Shown: positions 1 to 13,239 of the stretch, piece by piece
Numbering within the stretch: the stretch's first letter is position 1
Layout: every line of letters starts with the position of its first letter
NCBI RefSeq assembly: GCF_015832195.1
Contig: NC_052027.1
Location: 806,001-870,000 of the forward strand
Direction of reading: 5' to 3'
Length of the DNA stretch: 64,000 bases
Source of the DNA: Motacilla alba alba
Lineage: Eukaryota; Chordata; Aves; Passeriformes; Motacillidae
Position numbers and translations under genes: made by a program
The notes under the pieces: generated by a model
What the model was told of the DNA's origin: nothing
The model's input: only the letters and a program-made list of their open reading frames with translations
Database searches by the model: none

Positions 1-286
1 ACCCAGCTGTGGGTTATTCCCTGTCCCTGGCTGTTTTGGGACAGCTGGGTCCTGCCTGTCTCCCCCCTCAGTGCTGGCTGGGTGAGAGGGCAGCGACAGG
101 GGGTTACCCAAAATTCAGGTGCTTTCACTCTGCTCTGAGGGGGGCTCTGGGGGTGCAGTCAGGAGCGTTTGTGGAGCCTGGAATGTGGAGTTTTCCTGGC
201 TGGTTGCATTTTCCTGTCCCACCTTTGCAGCTGCCTCTGTTCTGGTGGTTCCTGGGCAGTCAGTGGGAGCTGAGCTGAGGCACAGA

Positions 287-316
287 GGAGGAGGATGATG
301 ATGATGATGATGATGT
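287..316. repeat. (GAT)n microsatellite
   Basis: GAG triplets followed by about eight GAT triplets. Confidence 0.9.
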
Positions 317-1302
317 GCTTGGCATCCTCAGGAGGCTGGAGAGGAGTGAAAGCCTGGGCTGGCTGGAGGTGTCTGTCAGAGGAGCTGGAGAGCCCAGGCA
401 TGGCCGTGGTGTTATAGATCTGGAGCTCCAATGACCAAATGACACTGGAAATGCCAAAGGAATTGTGCAGGCTGATCACAAACTCTGTCTCCTGCTGCAG
501 GCCCCAGCATCCTCTGCGTTTGCTTTTGCACCCAGTTCAAGTTCCAGCCCAGCAAACTCTCAGGTGTGGCAGGAGACTCCCAACACCCAACGTGACATTG
601 TCCTTTTCCCAGGGGCAGAGCTCTTATTCTAGAGCTAGCACAGGAACTCCCAAACAGGCAGAGCTATGAGCGCTATTTATAATTTCCCAGCAATAAAAAT
701 GTAGTTCTGGTGGTGTGTGGAATAATTTACAGCCTCACCACTGTAACACTGATGGCATTGCAGTGGTACTGAGGCAGCTGAGAGCCCTGGCCAGCAGTGG
801 TTGGGGCCGATGAGCAAAAGCCTGGATATTTATCCATAAATTCCATGGCAGCATTTCCAGCATTGCTCGTCCTGGAGATTCCTGGATGAATATTGATTTT
901 TGTTGCCCAGTAACGTGCTGGCTGTGTGTCTCAGTGGGCTGCTGAGGGTGTCCCAGTGGGATGTGTTTGGGAGTGCCCCGGAGGGCTCTGCAGTGGGGCT
1001 GGGCTGCTCTTTGTGCCCTGGGCTGGGCTGTGTGCAGGGTCTGGCAGTCGGAGGCTTTGCAGGAGCTTTGCAGGTCCTCTTTTGGGCAGGGCACTGAGCC
1101 CTGACCCGCTGGAGGAGCTCTGGAGGGTTTTCCTGCGGGGTGTTGGAGCTCAGGGATCTCCCCTGCCCCAGGGACAGGGAGTATGAGCTGTGGTCCTGAG
1201 GGGGGGGATTGGCACAAGGCACTTCTGAACAGGAATTCTGCTGCTTCTGGGAGTTGTTCTGGACAAAGGGCCCGTTCCTGGAGGGATCTGCAAGCTGGGT
1301 GG
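317..1302. other. No feature recognised
   Basis: Moderately GC-rich unique sequence. Open frames on both strands lack splice or start support. Confidence 0.5.
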
Positions 1303-1372
1303 AGAATCACAGAATAATGAGGCTGGAAGGAGACCTCTAAGATCATCGAGTCCAGCCTATGAGGTGGCCTCA
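1303..1372 (-). mobile_element. CR1-type LINE 3' fragment
   Basis: The string AATCACAGAATAATGAGGCT followed by GGAAGGAGACCTCTAAGATC resembles the reverse complement of the avian CR1 3' end. It is short and diverged. Confidence 0.6.
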
Positions 1373-4027
1373 GTGTTGATTAATGACTGGATTCCATCTT
1401 AAACTGATTGCCAACTCGAAGGGCTCCGTGATTCCCTGGAGGCACTGGTTTAATGAAGTTCTGCTTCACAGAAATCCCTCGGCAGTGAGGTTTGTGAGTC
1501 CCAGTTTGGGAGGGCTTACTGCGCGCTGGGAAACGGGAGCTTTGGGGGGATAATTGGATTTCACTCCTGGTTTCCCATCACGGAGGCAAAAGCATCCAAG
1601 AATGGAGTGGTGCTTTCTGCTTGGGTGAGTGCCCATCTCCCAGCTCCAGCTTTGCTCTCACAGATCCGATTTCCCCTCTGCTGTGTCCTGTGCGCTGGAA
1701 AAGTGGGATGTAGGGAAAGCAGTTTCCAAGCTGTCTTCTTAAGTGAACTTGGGGACCCTTTTATTTTTAGATTAGCAAAATAGGTTAATTTAAGAGTTGC
1801 TAATTGCTCGGCAGCTTTTATTGATCATTTCTCAACTGTTTTGACTACCAGGCTTTTCCATTCCTCTGCTGTTTGAAGTGATTTTGTAAGATATCTACTT
1901 AGGTGATTATTATGAGCTAATAGATATTATGAGCTATTCACAATTCAGATTTCAAGGCTTGCAGATGGAATTTGAATCAAGTCATGAAAGATTTCTGCCA
2001 TGTAAGGATAATTTCAAGGAGGGGGGAAGAAATAAACCTAAACCCATCAAATGAGATATTAATTGCAAATTATTAACTCAGATTTAATCAAAAAGGATTT
2101 TTTTAATATAGGAAGTAGAAAGTATATTAATCTAGTTTTTAAAAGCGTCTTATGGAAATGAATACAGAAATATGTTCTCAATGGGAAATTGTAATGTTTC
2201 AAGAATACTGTGTTGAGGGAGTCATGAATACATTAGGAAGGAGTAATTGCATATTTTAAAGGAATTATCCAACTAATCATAAAATTCCTGTTGGAAAGAG
2301 TGATTAGGAAACGTTTGGATTTAAGCACAGAAATTGCAAATTGACAGCAAAGGTGAGAACCCCCTGTGATGAGGAACATTTGCCTGGTGGGTGACCCTTA
2401 GGGTTCCCTGAATAACCTTTAGGAGTTCTGCTGTTTAGAGAGGGAAAGGGAAGGACCCATTTCCTCCTGGGCGGCACAGCCTGGGAGCTGAGCTGGAAAG
2501 GTGAGGCAGGGATGAACTGGCAATTTCCTTGGGAAAATGTCAGTGGCCAGCCAGGGCTGAGCCTGCCTGGCTGTGCTGCGCCCAGTTTCCAGCTCAGATC
2601 CTGCTCTCGTGTGCAGCTGCCTCCTCTGAGATGGAGAGGATGCTCAGCCCTGATGGCAGCGGAGGGCCTGGCACGGTTCTGCTGCCCTGGCACGGAACCA
2701 GGGCTCTCCTGGAGCTCTCAGTGCAGATGCTCCAAAACCTCTCATGGAACTGGGCTGGAATTTGGGAAAATTATCTGTGATTTGCTGCCCTAATGGCTTA
2801 ATTGCCTGCTGCTGGGTGCGGTGATGGGCAGGTAAATAACCTGTAATTTTTGCTTCGGTAGCTATTTTTAGATAGGTTCTGTGTGTGTTGTGTGTGTGTT
2901 TCCCTTGTGCGTGGTTCTTCTGCAGGAAACATTTCCATGTCCTTCCCTCTGCCGTTCTGTGGGACTGGAAATGAGGGGTTTAAACACTGGGGTCAGGCCC
3001 ACTGGAAGAAAAGGAGGTGCAAAAATAAAAGGCAGGAGGATCAAAGGGGTCCCACCCCACTGAGTAAAAGAGTGTTGATTTTTAATTTTATATTTTTGGT
3101 GAATTTTGGCTGCTTCTCCATGAGTGGATCACTCAGGAGAGGATCAGAAGATGGAATTCAGGAGTGTCCATCTGCAGTGCTCACAGAAAACATTTTCCTG
3201 CACAGTTTGGTCCCAGGACCAAGCTGCAGGTGCAGTTCAGAAATCCCAGGCATGGTTGGGATCACACTCACCTGGTTCTTAGCTGCAGCTTTAACACGGC
3301 CCAAACCAACCCATTTTTCTAGCACTTCTGGAACAAAGATTCTAATTCAATTCCCTCTTCCAGAAGTCGAGTTGGTGTTCACCAAAACTCTGAGCCTTGC
3401 ATTAATGCCTGCTGATTGGGGCTGATGAGAGGATCTGTCTCTAATCCACTCTGTGCTCCCAGCCCGGAGCACGTGAGCCCTGCCACCAGGGGCTCCTGGT
3501 GACAGACAGGGCAGTGGCTCTGGGTGCCACTGGCATGTCCTCAGGACACAGCCACCAGCCTCTGAGATGCCAGCTGACAGCCCTGAGGAGGTTTAGCAGG
3601 GGGCTGTGCAGTGCATGGACTGAGGGGTCCCAAGCCCTGTCCTCAGCTGCCTCGGGCAGGGCTGCCCCCTCTCTCACACTGTTCCACCCCTCTCTGCTGG
3701 GCACCGCAGGGAATTCCCAGGGAATGGGGTCGTGGAAGGGGATCTTGTCTCCAGCTGGCACTTTGTGTCCCCCTGAGGGGTTTTCTTGTTTCTCCTGCGA
3801 CCTGCAGACCCCATCCAGGCTGCTTTGTCAGCCTGGGCTGTGGGGGTGGCCCTGGGGCATCAGCACAGGGATTGTCATGGTCACTGTCCCCCCGTGGCTG
3901 TTGGGTGTGACATCCGAGCTCATGGGGCTCTTTTCAGCCCTTGTGTTTGCAGGGTTTTTTGGGAAGCAGCACTGGACGCTTCTCCCTCCTGTGGTCTGAT
4001 GGGATTTCAGCTTGGATGGAGCTCCGA
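1373..4027. other. Unique sequence, no gene recognised
   Basis: The part from 1730 to 2330 is strongly A/T-rich. The GTGAGT at 1625 has no good acceptor upstream. Confidence 0.5.
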
Positions 4028-4106
4028 GCACCCTGGGACAGTGCAAGGTGTCCCTGCCATGGGATGACATTTAAGGTCCTTCCAACCCATTCCAAGAGTC
4101 CCTACC
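4028..4106 (+). mobile_element. CR1 LINE 3' fragment
   Basis: Contains CCTGGGACAGTGCAAGGTGT and TTTAAGGTCCTTCCAACCC, the hallmark 3' end of avian CR1 in sense orientation. Confidence 0.7.
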
Positions 4107-5074
4107 CTGGGCTTTGCTCGTCCCCAGAATTGAATAAATTCTGTGGCAGGCCTGAGTGTGCCCACGTAGCATCACGTCATGGCTCTCATTTCATTCCAGG
4201 CTGGAATCTGATCTCTTCCCACAGTGAATTATTCAGCAGTGTCTCCTGGAGCTCAGCAGTGTGTGCTGCTGTGTGCTCAGTGCTCTCATCTGAGAAATGC
4301 CATGGCACTGTGCAGTAGGCAACTCAGGGAGAAAGCCTTTGATCAGACAGCTTTGTTGCTGAGAAAAGAGAGCACAGTAAATGCAGAGTAAAATAATTTT
4401 TTTCCCCTAAAAATTGGCTATCTTTCCAGATAAATTTAAATAATTCATGGCAGTTTACTGCAGATTTTAATTTAGAACTAATTAGAAGCTCTGGTTCATC
4501 ACATGTGCTCTACCTCAGAACAGTTTCACCTTCTTTATGAGATATTTTTATATGGCTATTTTTGGCCTGTAATTAATGTGGATTTAAAAAATATTCACTT
4601 TAATATTCTCTGGGTAAAGCTTTAAAAAAAGGGGTGTTTTTTCTCCCCAGGGACTGAGCGCTGTGAATCAGAAGCAGCATCCACTGGTGAAAGGTTAAAG
4701 CCTTTCAAGCTGTTCGTGGGAACCTCTGGGACACCTCTGCAGTCTCACAGTGTCTATTTCTGTGCTGGCCCCTTGTGACAGGAATTAGGGCAGGCTGAGT
4801 TAATAACCTCCCCGAGCAGCCTCCTTTGCTGAGCAGCACACCCTGACGCGTTTTTATGTGCCACAGCAGCACCTCAGCCCGGCTTGTTTGCACCTCCTTG
4901 TCCTGTTTCCAACACCACCTGGTTCTTCCCTGCAGCCCTGGAATAACCCTGGGCTGGGGTGGGGCTGGCAGGTGCCCAGGGCTGCTCTGGTGCCACGGCT
5001 GTGTGCTGGCCCCTCAGTGCAGCCAGGTGAGAGCTGGGCTCTGCTCTGAGGGAGCAGCCTCACAGCGTGCCAGG

Positions 5075-5260
5075 GAAGGGCAGGTTGGGCATGGGGAAGC
5101 ATTTCTTCGTGGAAAACACGGGCAGACACTGGTACAGCTGCCCAGGGTGATGGGGAGGCCCTGTGTGCATGTGGCACCTGGGGACGGGGCTCGGGGAATG
5201 GCTGGGCTCCGTGAGCTCAGAGGGCTTTTCCAGCCTCAGCTGCTGCCATTCCCAGGCTCT
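5075..5260 (+). mobile_element. CR1 LINE fragment
   Basis: CAGGTTGGGCATGGGGAAGC, ATTTCTTCGTGGAAAA, CTGCCCAGGGTGATGGGGAG and a GTGGCACCTGGGGAC block occur in CR1 order on the + strand. Confidence 0.65.
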
Positions 5261-6926
5261 CTGGGGTTTGGTGTTGCTGGTTTTATTGCTAGGTGCTGCT
5301 GGGAGTCCAGCTGGAATTCTTAACTTCAGCTTCTCCTGAATTCTGATAAACCCATGTCATGTTTTTATCCGTTCAATGTGTTTATTCAGCTTAGCCTTCT
5401 TGGTAGCACGGGCTGAGCTCTGGTCTCCAGGTCTCATTGTCCTTATAGAAATCGTGTTCACTCAGTCAAAAAAAGGAGAATTGTGTTGGACAGAATTTGC
5501 ATCTCAAATCGAAGAGCAGGTGATAAAAGGGAGCCTGCTCTGTCACCCTTTCCCACTGCTGTCCCTGTGCAGCAGGAGACATTTCCCCACTATTTAACAA
5601 TAATTTGAGTATAAAACTCGGGCTCTGTGCTGGGCGTGCTGTCTGGGTGCAGGAGCCTTTGGATTCCTGGATAAGAGCAGAATTCCTGCATTTTCCCCCC
5701 AGTGAGACTGGTGCCACTGAACAGCAATAATCCCCTTTCATGGCCAGCAGCAGGACAATGAAATTGTTCTATTAAGTTTAGTCAAGCAGAAGAACTCCTG
5801 CTAATAAATTAGAAAAGGCAAACGAAAAGGCTCTTGTGGAGGGTGTCAGTGGAGCCAAGGCCAGCCTGCCTGAGATTCTCGTGGCCTGTGAGCTGTGGGG
5901 CTTCAGGGTGAACTTTTCAGCTAAATTGCCAAAGTCTGGACTGGGAATGAAAAAGATTTGAACATCATCCTGGATTTTTGTTCAGAGATGGGCAGAAACC
6001 TCTCCTGAGCACTAACCCCAGGATGGCCCTTGCTGTACTTGGTGGAATAATCGATTTATCCAACATTCCCTGGGTGAGCAAACATTTCCAACCTGGGGCT
6101 TCAAGCAGCTGAGTTAAAGGCCCGAGGTGTTCTGTAGTGTTTATGGGTTTAGCAAGATCACCCCTGGGGGGATTTTCTGCAGCTCCCCCCGTGTTACCTT
6201 GGTCTGTATCACCTACCCCTCGATGGCCAGCTCACCTGCGCAGCCCCAGCCTCTGGGGCTGTCCTGATCAGACCATCTAACCCCTGCTGTGGTGTTTGCT
6301 TCTCTGTGCTCATCGTGCACTAATCCAGGCACCTCCTAAGGTACAGGTTCTGCAGGGAACTACAGAAATGTTAGCAGGAAATGACCTTGTACAAAGAAAA
6401 GCAGAATCAGGGAAAATGCAGGGGACACCTGTCCTGTGACTCAGGTAGAAAAGTGTTCATCAGGCTCTGAAATAAAGCAGCCGCCTCCAAAGGGGGAGCA
6501 CTTAATGGATTTGGGGGTTTGTAATTTTTCCCCCCTTATTTCCTGTTCTCTCATCTGTACTTGACTGGGAAAAGAGCCTTGAAAAAGCTGAGCTCCATAA
6601 CTTGGATTGGATTGCTCGTCCTCCAGCAAAGACTGTGCTCTGCAGCTCCCCAGGGGCTGAACAGATAAATGGAGAAGGATTAACACCAGCTTGTGTGGCT
6701 ACCAAGAAGTTAAAGCATTACTTAAAGCAGTAAAAAGGATGTGAAGATTTAGTGCTGCTGTGCGGGGCCCTAAATAACAGCAAATTAACTCATAAAACAT
6801 GTCAGGCCCTGGTCCTCAGCCCCTCCATCCCTGTGGAGCTGCCCCTGGAGCCAGGCCCTGGGAAGGAGGAGCTGCTCAGGGGGGCAGGGTGTTTGTAGGA
6901 GAATTACACAAGGCAGAGATGGAGTC

Positions 6927-7263
6927 TGTGTGCTTTTTAGGGTGGTCAGGATGAGGGAAGAGACAAATATATTATTTAAAATGGTAAATTGAAACTATGT
7001 TAAAAGAATAGAGAGAAAGAAATTATCAGAAGGCTGGACAGGAATAGAATGGAATGAATAACAAAGTGATTCTCAGAGAGTTTGATTCAGCTGATTTTTG
7101 ATTGGTTATTAAATAAAAACACTTAAGACAAACCAATCAAGAATGCACCTATTGCATTCCACAGCAGCAAATAATCATTATTTGCATTTATTCCTGAAAC
7201 CTCTTAACTTCTCAAGAGAAAAAAATCCTAACAAAAGGATTTTCACAAAATATTATAACTACA
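6927..7263 (-). mobile_element. Solo LTR, family A, copy 1 (old)
   Basis: Read on the minus strand the element begins TG and ends CA and carries an ATTGGTT (CCAAT-type) motif, an A/T-rich core and the common family tail. It is flanked by a perfect 6-bp duplication, GGAGTC, at 6921-6926 and 7264-7269. It is the most diverged of four copies. Only the LTR is present, so it is a recombined endogenous retrovirus remnant. Confidence 0.8.
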
Positions 7264-7869
7264 GGAGTCACTTTAAAGAACTTACTCCTTTTTTAACTTT
7301 TTAGATTTTTTAATGACCTTACTGTAAAAGGAAGTGTCTGTTCTCTGAGAGAAAGAGTTTTACATCGGGACTGGGAGAAGGGAAGAGCAGGAGAACCCTT
7401 GCTGATGTCAGCCTGAGGTTTGTTACATAAACCCAGCTCCTGGGGAGGCTGGTGAACGCCTCAGTGGTGGCTGTGGCTGCTCCTACAGGAGCTCTTTAGG
7501 CTGTTGGGAAGCTTCCCCTGTGGTGAAGATTTTCTGAAGTGTTTTCAGGCTTTGGGCAGCAGCACGGCAGCCTGGCAGCTCTTTCCCTCTCCTCCTGCCC
7601 TGCTGCTGTCTGGGGGCTGCAGTAAGCACATTCCTGGGTGTGTTTTCCCAGTATTTTAGTGGCTCTCTGCGGGACAGCAGGAGAAGGGATGCTGCTGGCT
7701 TTATTGTCTTCGTGACCCACCATGGCCCCTCCTTTGGCTGCAGAGCCTGTGCTCGGTGTGCCCCCTGTGCTGTGCCTCCAAGCCCTCGCTCAGGAGCCTC
7801 TGGAGCAGGAGGATCCCACCCTCATCCCCAGCATGCACTCTCCTGCCACCTGGAACACTGGAATGTTTG

Positions 7870-8025
7870 TGGAATCTCCTGGGGCTGCCCTGGATCCCTG
7901 GCAGTGCCAACGCCAGGCTGGAGCAGCCTGGGACAGTGGGAGGTGTCCCTGCCATGGCAGGGGTGGCACTGGGGGGGCTCCAAGGTCCCTCCAACCCAAC
8001 CCATCCTGGGATTCTGTGTTTTCCT
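7870..8025 (+). mobile_element. CR1 LINE 3' fragment
   Basis: GGAGCAGCCTGGGACAGTGG, GGTGTCCCTGCCATGGCAG and CCAACCCATCCTGGGATTCTGTG form the CR1 3' end in sense orientation. Confidence 0.85.
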
Positions 8026-10086
8026 CAGTCTCACACCAGGGCTGAGAAGTGGTTTTGTTTCTGTTGTGCTGAGCAATGAGCCCCAGGAGGAGGTGCAGCT
8101 GCTTGGCTGGGCCCTGGCAGTGCCAGTGCTGGGGTGGCCGTGCCAGGCAGCCCCTGCAGGGACAGGCACTCAGCCTTCCTGGGTCCCAGCTATCCATGAA
8201 TCCCTGCTCCGCGGGGAGACAAGGGTGGGAATGATCTGGGTGTCATTCCCAAACTGTGAGATGTTTGATGTCCCCCTCAGCGAGAGCCCCGGCCCTGCTC
8301 CGCAGATCCAAAACCAGGAGGGTGTTTGTGCTTCTCCTCACAGGAGCTGATGCCCCTGGGTAATGAGATTGTTAATTTCCTACAAGCTGGAGGGTATTTT
8401 GTTCAGCTGACTGTGGCCACTTGTGTGAACTCATTCTCTTGTCCGGGAATGTAAACGCTCTCCTGTCGTTAAACAATCCTAAAATGTTTTTGTGGTGCTC
8501 AATTTTATTTAGGGCCAAATGAAGCCCTCACAGGCACTTTGAGTTTGTGATTTCCAGTGCTGTGAGTTTATTTGGGGTTGAGCAAAGAGGCTGTGGAAGG
8601 TCTCTGTTGCTTTCTGAGATGGTTTATTTGCTGTTGGGGCAGGGAGGAGATGGGCTGGGTGACCTCCTGGGAGACCTTTCATCTCCTGCATGGGGACAGA
8701 TTTGTCCCAGACCATGCCAACTCAGAGTCCTGAAGATGAAGGCAGTCAAGCTTTCATGGCAGTCTCGAGTTTGCTCAAGGCTCCCTCTTTAACATTCTGG
8801 AGCTTTGCTGTTTGTCTCCCTGGGATGTCAGATCCCATTAATGTTCTATCTGAGCATCTCATTAAGGCAGGAATTCCCTGTGTGTGTGTGGCACCAAGCT
8901 GTCCTCACAGCACCCTGCCAGGGCCCTGCTGGGGCAGCTGCCACAGCTGCACTGGCAAGGCTTGGTGGCAAAAGGGTTTGGGGGGCATTTTTGCCTCTGT
9001 GCTTACAAAAATCCCTCTTTGGGGGTTCCTGGATTTGTGCACTCTGCCTCCAGCTCTGCTCCTCCTGCCCTGGGCGGCTCAGGGTGGGCACGGGGACTTG
9101 GGCAGCGGGGCTGAGGCACTGCAGAGCCTGCTGAGGGCACGAGGCTCCGTGGATTTCCCTCCTCACCGAGGCCAGAGGTGCGAGCAGGCTCCTGGCCGTG
9201 CTGCTGGCCCTGCCCTGGCAGCAGCCCCTGCCCGGGAGGGTCTGGAGGGGTTTCTGCTCTGCCACAGTCCCAATAGCTATCCAGTCCCACCCCTTCTGGT
9301 GCCCACTGGTGCCTCCAGTCCCACCCCTTCTGTCCCCTGGGGCTTGGAGCTGAATGGAAAGAAGGATAAATTGTTTAAAAATGGAAGAAGTTTATCTAAG
9401 GCATTTAATTAGTGTAAAGGGACTTCTCCTGGTCCACGAAATTCCCAGTGCAGCGTGAGCATACCCAGGGCTCTGGGATGATGGGCTGATCCATCACTCA
9501 GCCTCTTTCCTATTAGCACAAGTTTATCCTCAGATCTAGCAAAGGCCATTCATAAATTCATTTGTGAGGAGTGTTGTTTGGAGCTGCTATTATCCAGTGT
9601 AATTCCACAGCTCCAAATCAAGCTGTGATAACAGCTCCCTATCTGACAGGCCAAGCTTTTCAATCACACTTTATCACCAGTGCAGATGTCTGCAAAGGAA
9701 CAGGTTTTTCTCAGAAACAATAGAGATAAGCAAAGGTGGCTGAGGAGTAATTTAGAGTGGGAAGAGCCTGGGAGACGTTTCCATCTCAGTATCTGGAGTA
9801 AGGAAAAGCACACAAACCCCTCAAATTAGCAACGGCTCTGAGAAATTCAGCGAGATGATTTTCAATCCCTTGGTTGTTTGCTCCAAAGCAGGAATAAAGG
9901 AATTAATGCTCTGCCAGGCCCACAGGGCCCTGCTGCAAGGCTTGGGCAAGGGGAAATCTCATTTTTCCATTCTGGAGAAAGGGATGCTCCAAGGGAAAGC
10001 GAAACGTGGTCTCCAAAGGCACTGAGGGGTTTTGTGAAGCTGGGCTGGGCCCGTGGGCTGCCCTCTGCACTCTCTGACCTGCACTG
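8026..10086. other. Unique sequence, no gene recognised
   Basis: Overlapping open frames on both strands between 8690 and 9412 show no splice structure and look like GC-driven chance. Confidence 0.45.
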
Positions 10087-10092
10087 CCCCTC

Positions 10093-10465
10093 TGTGGGAT
10101 TCACAGGGGTCCCAGGACGAGGGAAGAGATGAGAATGTTGACTCCATGTCTCAGAAAGTTATTTTATTATATTATGATATATATTAAAATGCTATATTAA
10201 AACTATACTGAAAGAATAGAGAGAGGATTCATCAGAAGGCTGGGCAGGAATAGAAAGGAATGAATAACAAAGGCTGTGGCTGAGCAGAGCCTGAGCCAGC
10301 TGCATCCTTGATTGGTCATTAATTAGAAACACCTCCCATGGACCAGCCAAGGCAGCACCTGCTGCATCCCACAGCAGCAGAGAGCTCTTGGTGACATTTC
10401 TGTCCTGAGGCTCCTCAGGAGAAGAAAATCCTGGCAAAAGGATTTCCATAAAATATGTCTCTGCA
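10093..10465 (-). mobile_element. Solo LTR, family A, copy 2
   Basis: This 373-bp LTR has a CCAAT-type box, a TA-rich core and TG/CA ends. A perfect 6-bp target duplication, CCCCTC, flanks it at 10087-10092 and 10466-10471. The 6-bp duplication, shared with copy 1, suggests a class II (beta-like) or similar retroviral integrase by established size rules. Confidence 0.85.
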
Positions 10466-10471
10466 CCCCTC

Positions 10472-12589
10472 CTGGCCCAGCTGCTCCCTTGGCACTGCTT
10501 TTGCTTCCCCTTTTCTGCATGTCCGTGCAACTCTGTGGGTGCTGAAGTTGGCAAGGGAAATAAATCCCCCCTTATTTTGTTCTGCTAGAAAAGCAATTTT
10601 GAACAAAGCCAGATCTTTAAACAGGCATGAAGCACTTTCTGAGGCCTTTATTTAAAACCTTGCAGAGTTTGAAATAATGCAGGATTTTTTTATTGTTCCC
10701 ATTAATTTCCCATTAATGCTGTTGGTAGGTTGAGCCCAGTGTTTTCAGTGTGAATTTCAATTCTCCTGATGAGCCTGTTTCAGTTAAGCTGGAATTGCAT
10801 CCTGGGGCTCCTCTCTTGCCCCTGGGGCTCCTTGGTTTGGATGTGGCTGGGGCTGTGGTGTTCAGGCTTTTGTGATGCATCGTTGTGCAGGAAGGACCTT
10901 CGTGGGCTTTGTATTTAAATCTGGCCTTGTGGGAGCCTGGGGTTGTATTGGAGTCCAAAGAGCCACTCAGGAAATTGTCTCTGTTGCTGCAAAGTGAACC
11001 CAACCCTATTTTTTGGTTGTTTATTGGAGTCTGAGGACCAGTTTAGCTCCAGCTACAGCATCTGAGAATTACAGTGTGGTAGGGTTGTCGTCTCAGAGAG
11101 GAAGGAAAAAATACAGCAATTGAAATGTATGAATCTGCTGGGAGAGGAAGCCCTGGATCTTCCTAACAGAGCACAGAAATCCCCACAGCTGTGTCAGAAG
11201 ATGAGGGAACAGGACATTGCCCTGGGGTCAGTGGTGGCAGCTGTTGGGGCTGTCCCAGGAATCTCAACTGAGGCCTGGTTTCAAGGAAAAAGTGGGGAAA
11301 CGGCCAAATATTTGACAATTTTATGTCCATTGCTCAATACTCCAAGATTCTTGGGTCACCAAAGTGTCTCAAATGGGAGATGAGGAGTGAAGCAGCCCCT
11401 GGAGGTGAGAGAAATGGGATTGATGCCTCAGGAGGGTGAGCCAGCAGGGCTGAGGTGTGAACACATCCCAGCACTGCAGACCTGGGGTTGTGCCTGAGCA
11501 AGGACCTGCCAGTGCCCTGCCCAGGCCTTGGATTCGTTAACAAGAACAGCAAAAAATTATAAATCACATCCTGGGGAGAGCAAGAGCAGAATTGGCTCCA
11601 GAGCCTGGATCAGAGCAGCATTGCCAGGTTACCTGTTAAAGAAAGAGGTGGTTTCGTGGCAAATGTGTATTTGCACAGAATCACTTCAAAGTGCTTTTCA
11701 GGAGAAATTTAACTTCTGTTTAATTTAAACAGGCAGCTTTCCTTGGACTTAAATAGGAATTGAATAATGCCACGGGCACTTCTGTATTCATACATGATTT
11801 AAGAATTATTAGGATGGATGAACACCTTTACAAATACTGGTAAGAGGTGCCCAGATCACGAGAGCAATCATCACTGGCACACAGAGCTCTGTAATTGATT
11901 TCTAATTATTGATCAGAGCAGAGCTCCTTTCATACACTAGCAACAAACGCTAGAGGATAATTTCTGTTTAGAGGATAATTATTGCCCAAACCAGGTGCTG
12001 GTCTGTTTATAAATATAATCTGTTTAAAGCCCTTTGTGCTTTGCAGAATGGAGAATATTTTTGAAGTGCTTGAATGTGGCCTTGTCTCGATCAGAAGCAG
12101 CAGCTGTTGCTTTGCCAGCATTTCAGAAAAATACAGGGAAAGGCCCAGCAAAGCAGAGCTGAGCTCTGGGAGGGATGGACTGTCCAGGCCTGGTTCTGTG
12201 CTCTGCTGAACCTCCTGCTGCTTTGGTGTGGCTGAGCAATGGTGTTTCCACTCAGTGGTTTTCCTCTGGTAATTTTGGGGTAGATGCTGCGTGTTCACCT
12301 GACCCGATGGCTGCAGTCTCAGCTGCTGATCAGGCTGTTCGGGGTTGGTTTTTGGCTCACTTTTAGCAGGAATTCCAGCCCAGGAGGGTGGGATCTCTCC
12401 TCTCCCCGTTCCCCAGGCTGGGTTGTCCCCATGGGCAGCAGCCTGGGTCACCCAGCAGGGTGGGCAGAGCCAGTGCCACTCCTGCTGCTCTCCCCCATCC
12501 AGAGAGACCTGGCACAGCAGAATGATGATTCTGGAATGGTTTTGCTCCCAGTGTTGTGCTCGCTGTCTGAAAAATAATATTGCCTCGCA
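10472..12589. other. Unique sequence, no gene recognised
   Basis: Blocks at 11347-11405 and 11821-11848 have donor-like ends but poor acceptors; neither is called. Confidence 0.45.
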
Positions 12590-12606
12590 GTATTATTATT
12601 ATTATT

Positions 12607-12640
<34 letters not shown>
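12590..12640. repeat. (ATT)n(GTT)n microsatellite, left part
   Basis: About six ATT then ten GTT triplets, ending exactly at the LTR at 12641. Confidence 0.9.
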
Positions 12641-12641
<1 letters not shown>

Positions 12642-13020
12642 GCAGCATTCAGGGCAGCCAGGATGAGGGAAGAGATGAGAATGTTGCCTCCATGTTTCAG
12701 GAGGCTGATTTATTATATTATCATATATATTATATTAAAAATGCTAAACTAAAACTATACTAAAATAACAGAGAGAGAGGATTCATCAGAAGGCTGGGCA
12801 GGAATAGAAAGGAATGAATAACAAAGGCTGTGGCTGAGCAGAGCCTGAGCCAGCTGCATCCTTGATTGGTCATTAATTAGAAACACCTCCCATGGACCAG
12901 CCAAGGCAGCACCTGCTGCATCCCACAGCAGCAGAGAGTTCTTGGTGACATTTCTTTCCTGAGGCTCCTCAGGAGAAGAGAATCCTGGCAAAAGGATTTC
13001 CATAAAATATCATGGCTACA
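12641..13020 (-). mobile_element. Solo LTR, family A, copy 3, inside a microsatellite
   Basis: This 380-bp copy is very close to copies 2 and 4. It keeps the AATAAA motif (minus strand, near 12708) and the ATTGGTC box. Its left flank is a (ATT)n(GTT)n run and its right flank is a second (ATT)n/(GTT)n run, so no unambiguous target duplication can be called. Confidence 0.82.
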
Positions 13021-13021
13021 C

Positions 13022-13082
<61 letters not shown>

Positions 13083-13140
13083 TTGTTATTATTTTGTTGT
13101 TATTGTTATTATTATCGTTGTTGTTGTTGTTATTGTTTTA
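13021..13140. repeat. (ATT)n/(GTT)n microsatellite, right part
   Basis: About 20 pure ATT triplets then mixed ATT/GTT, starting exactly at the LTR end. Confidence 0.9.
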
Positions 13141-13239
13141 TGTTATTTTATATTCTGTTGGACAGGTTGTGGTGCTGAGAAACAGCAGAAGTGTTTGATC
13201 CTTTCCATGAAGGACGGAGCTGGGAGGGAGGGGAAGAGG

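Noticed and set aside
8690..9412. 240-codon + strand frame
   Set aside because: Overlaps open frames on the other strand and shows no splice or promoter signal; GC-driven.
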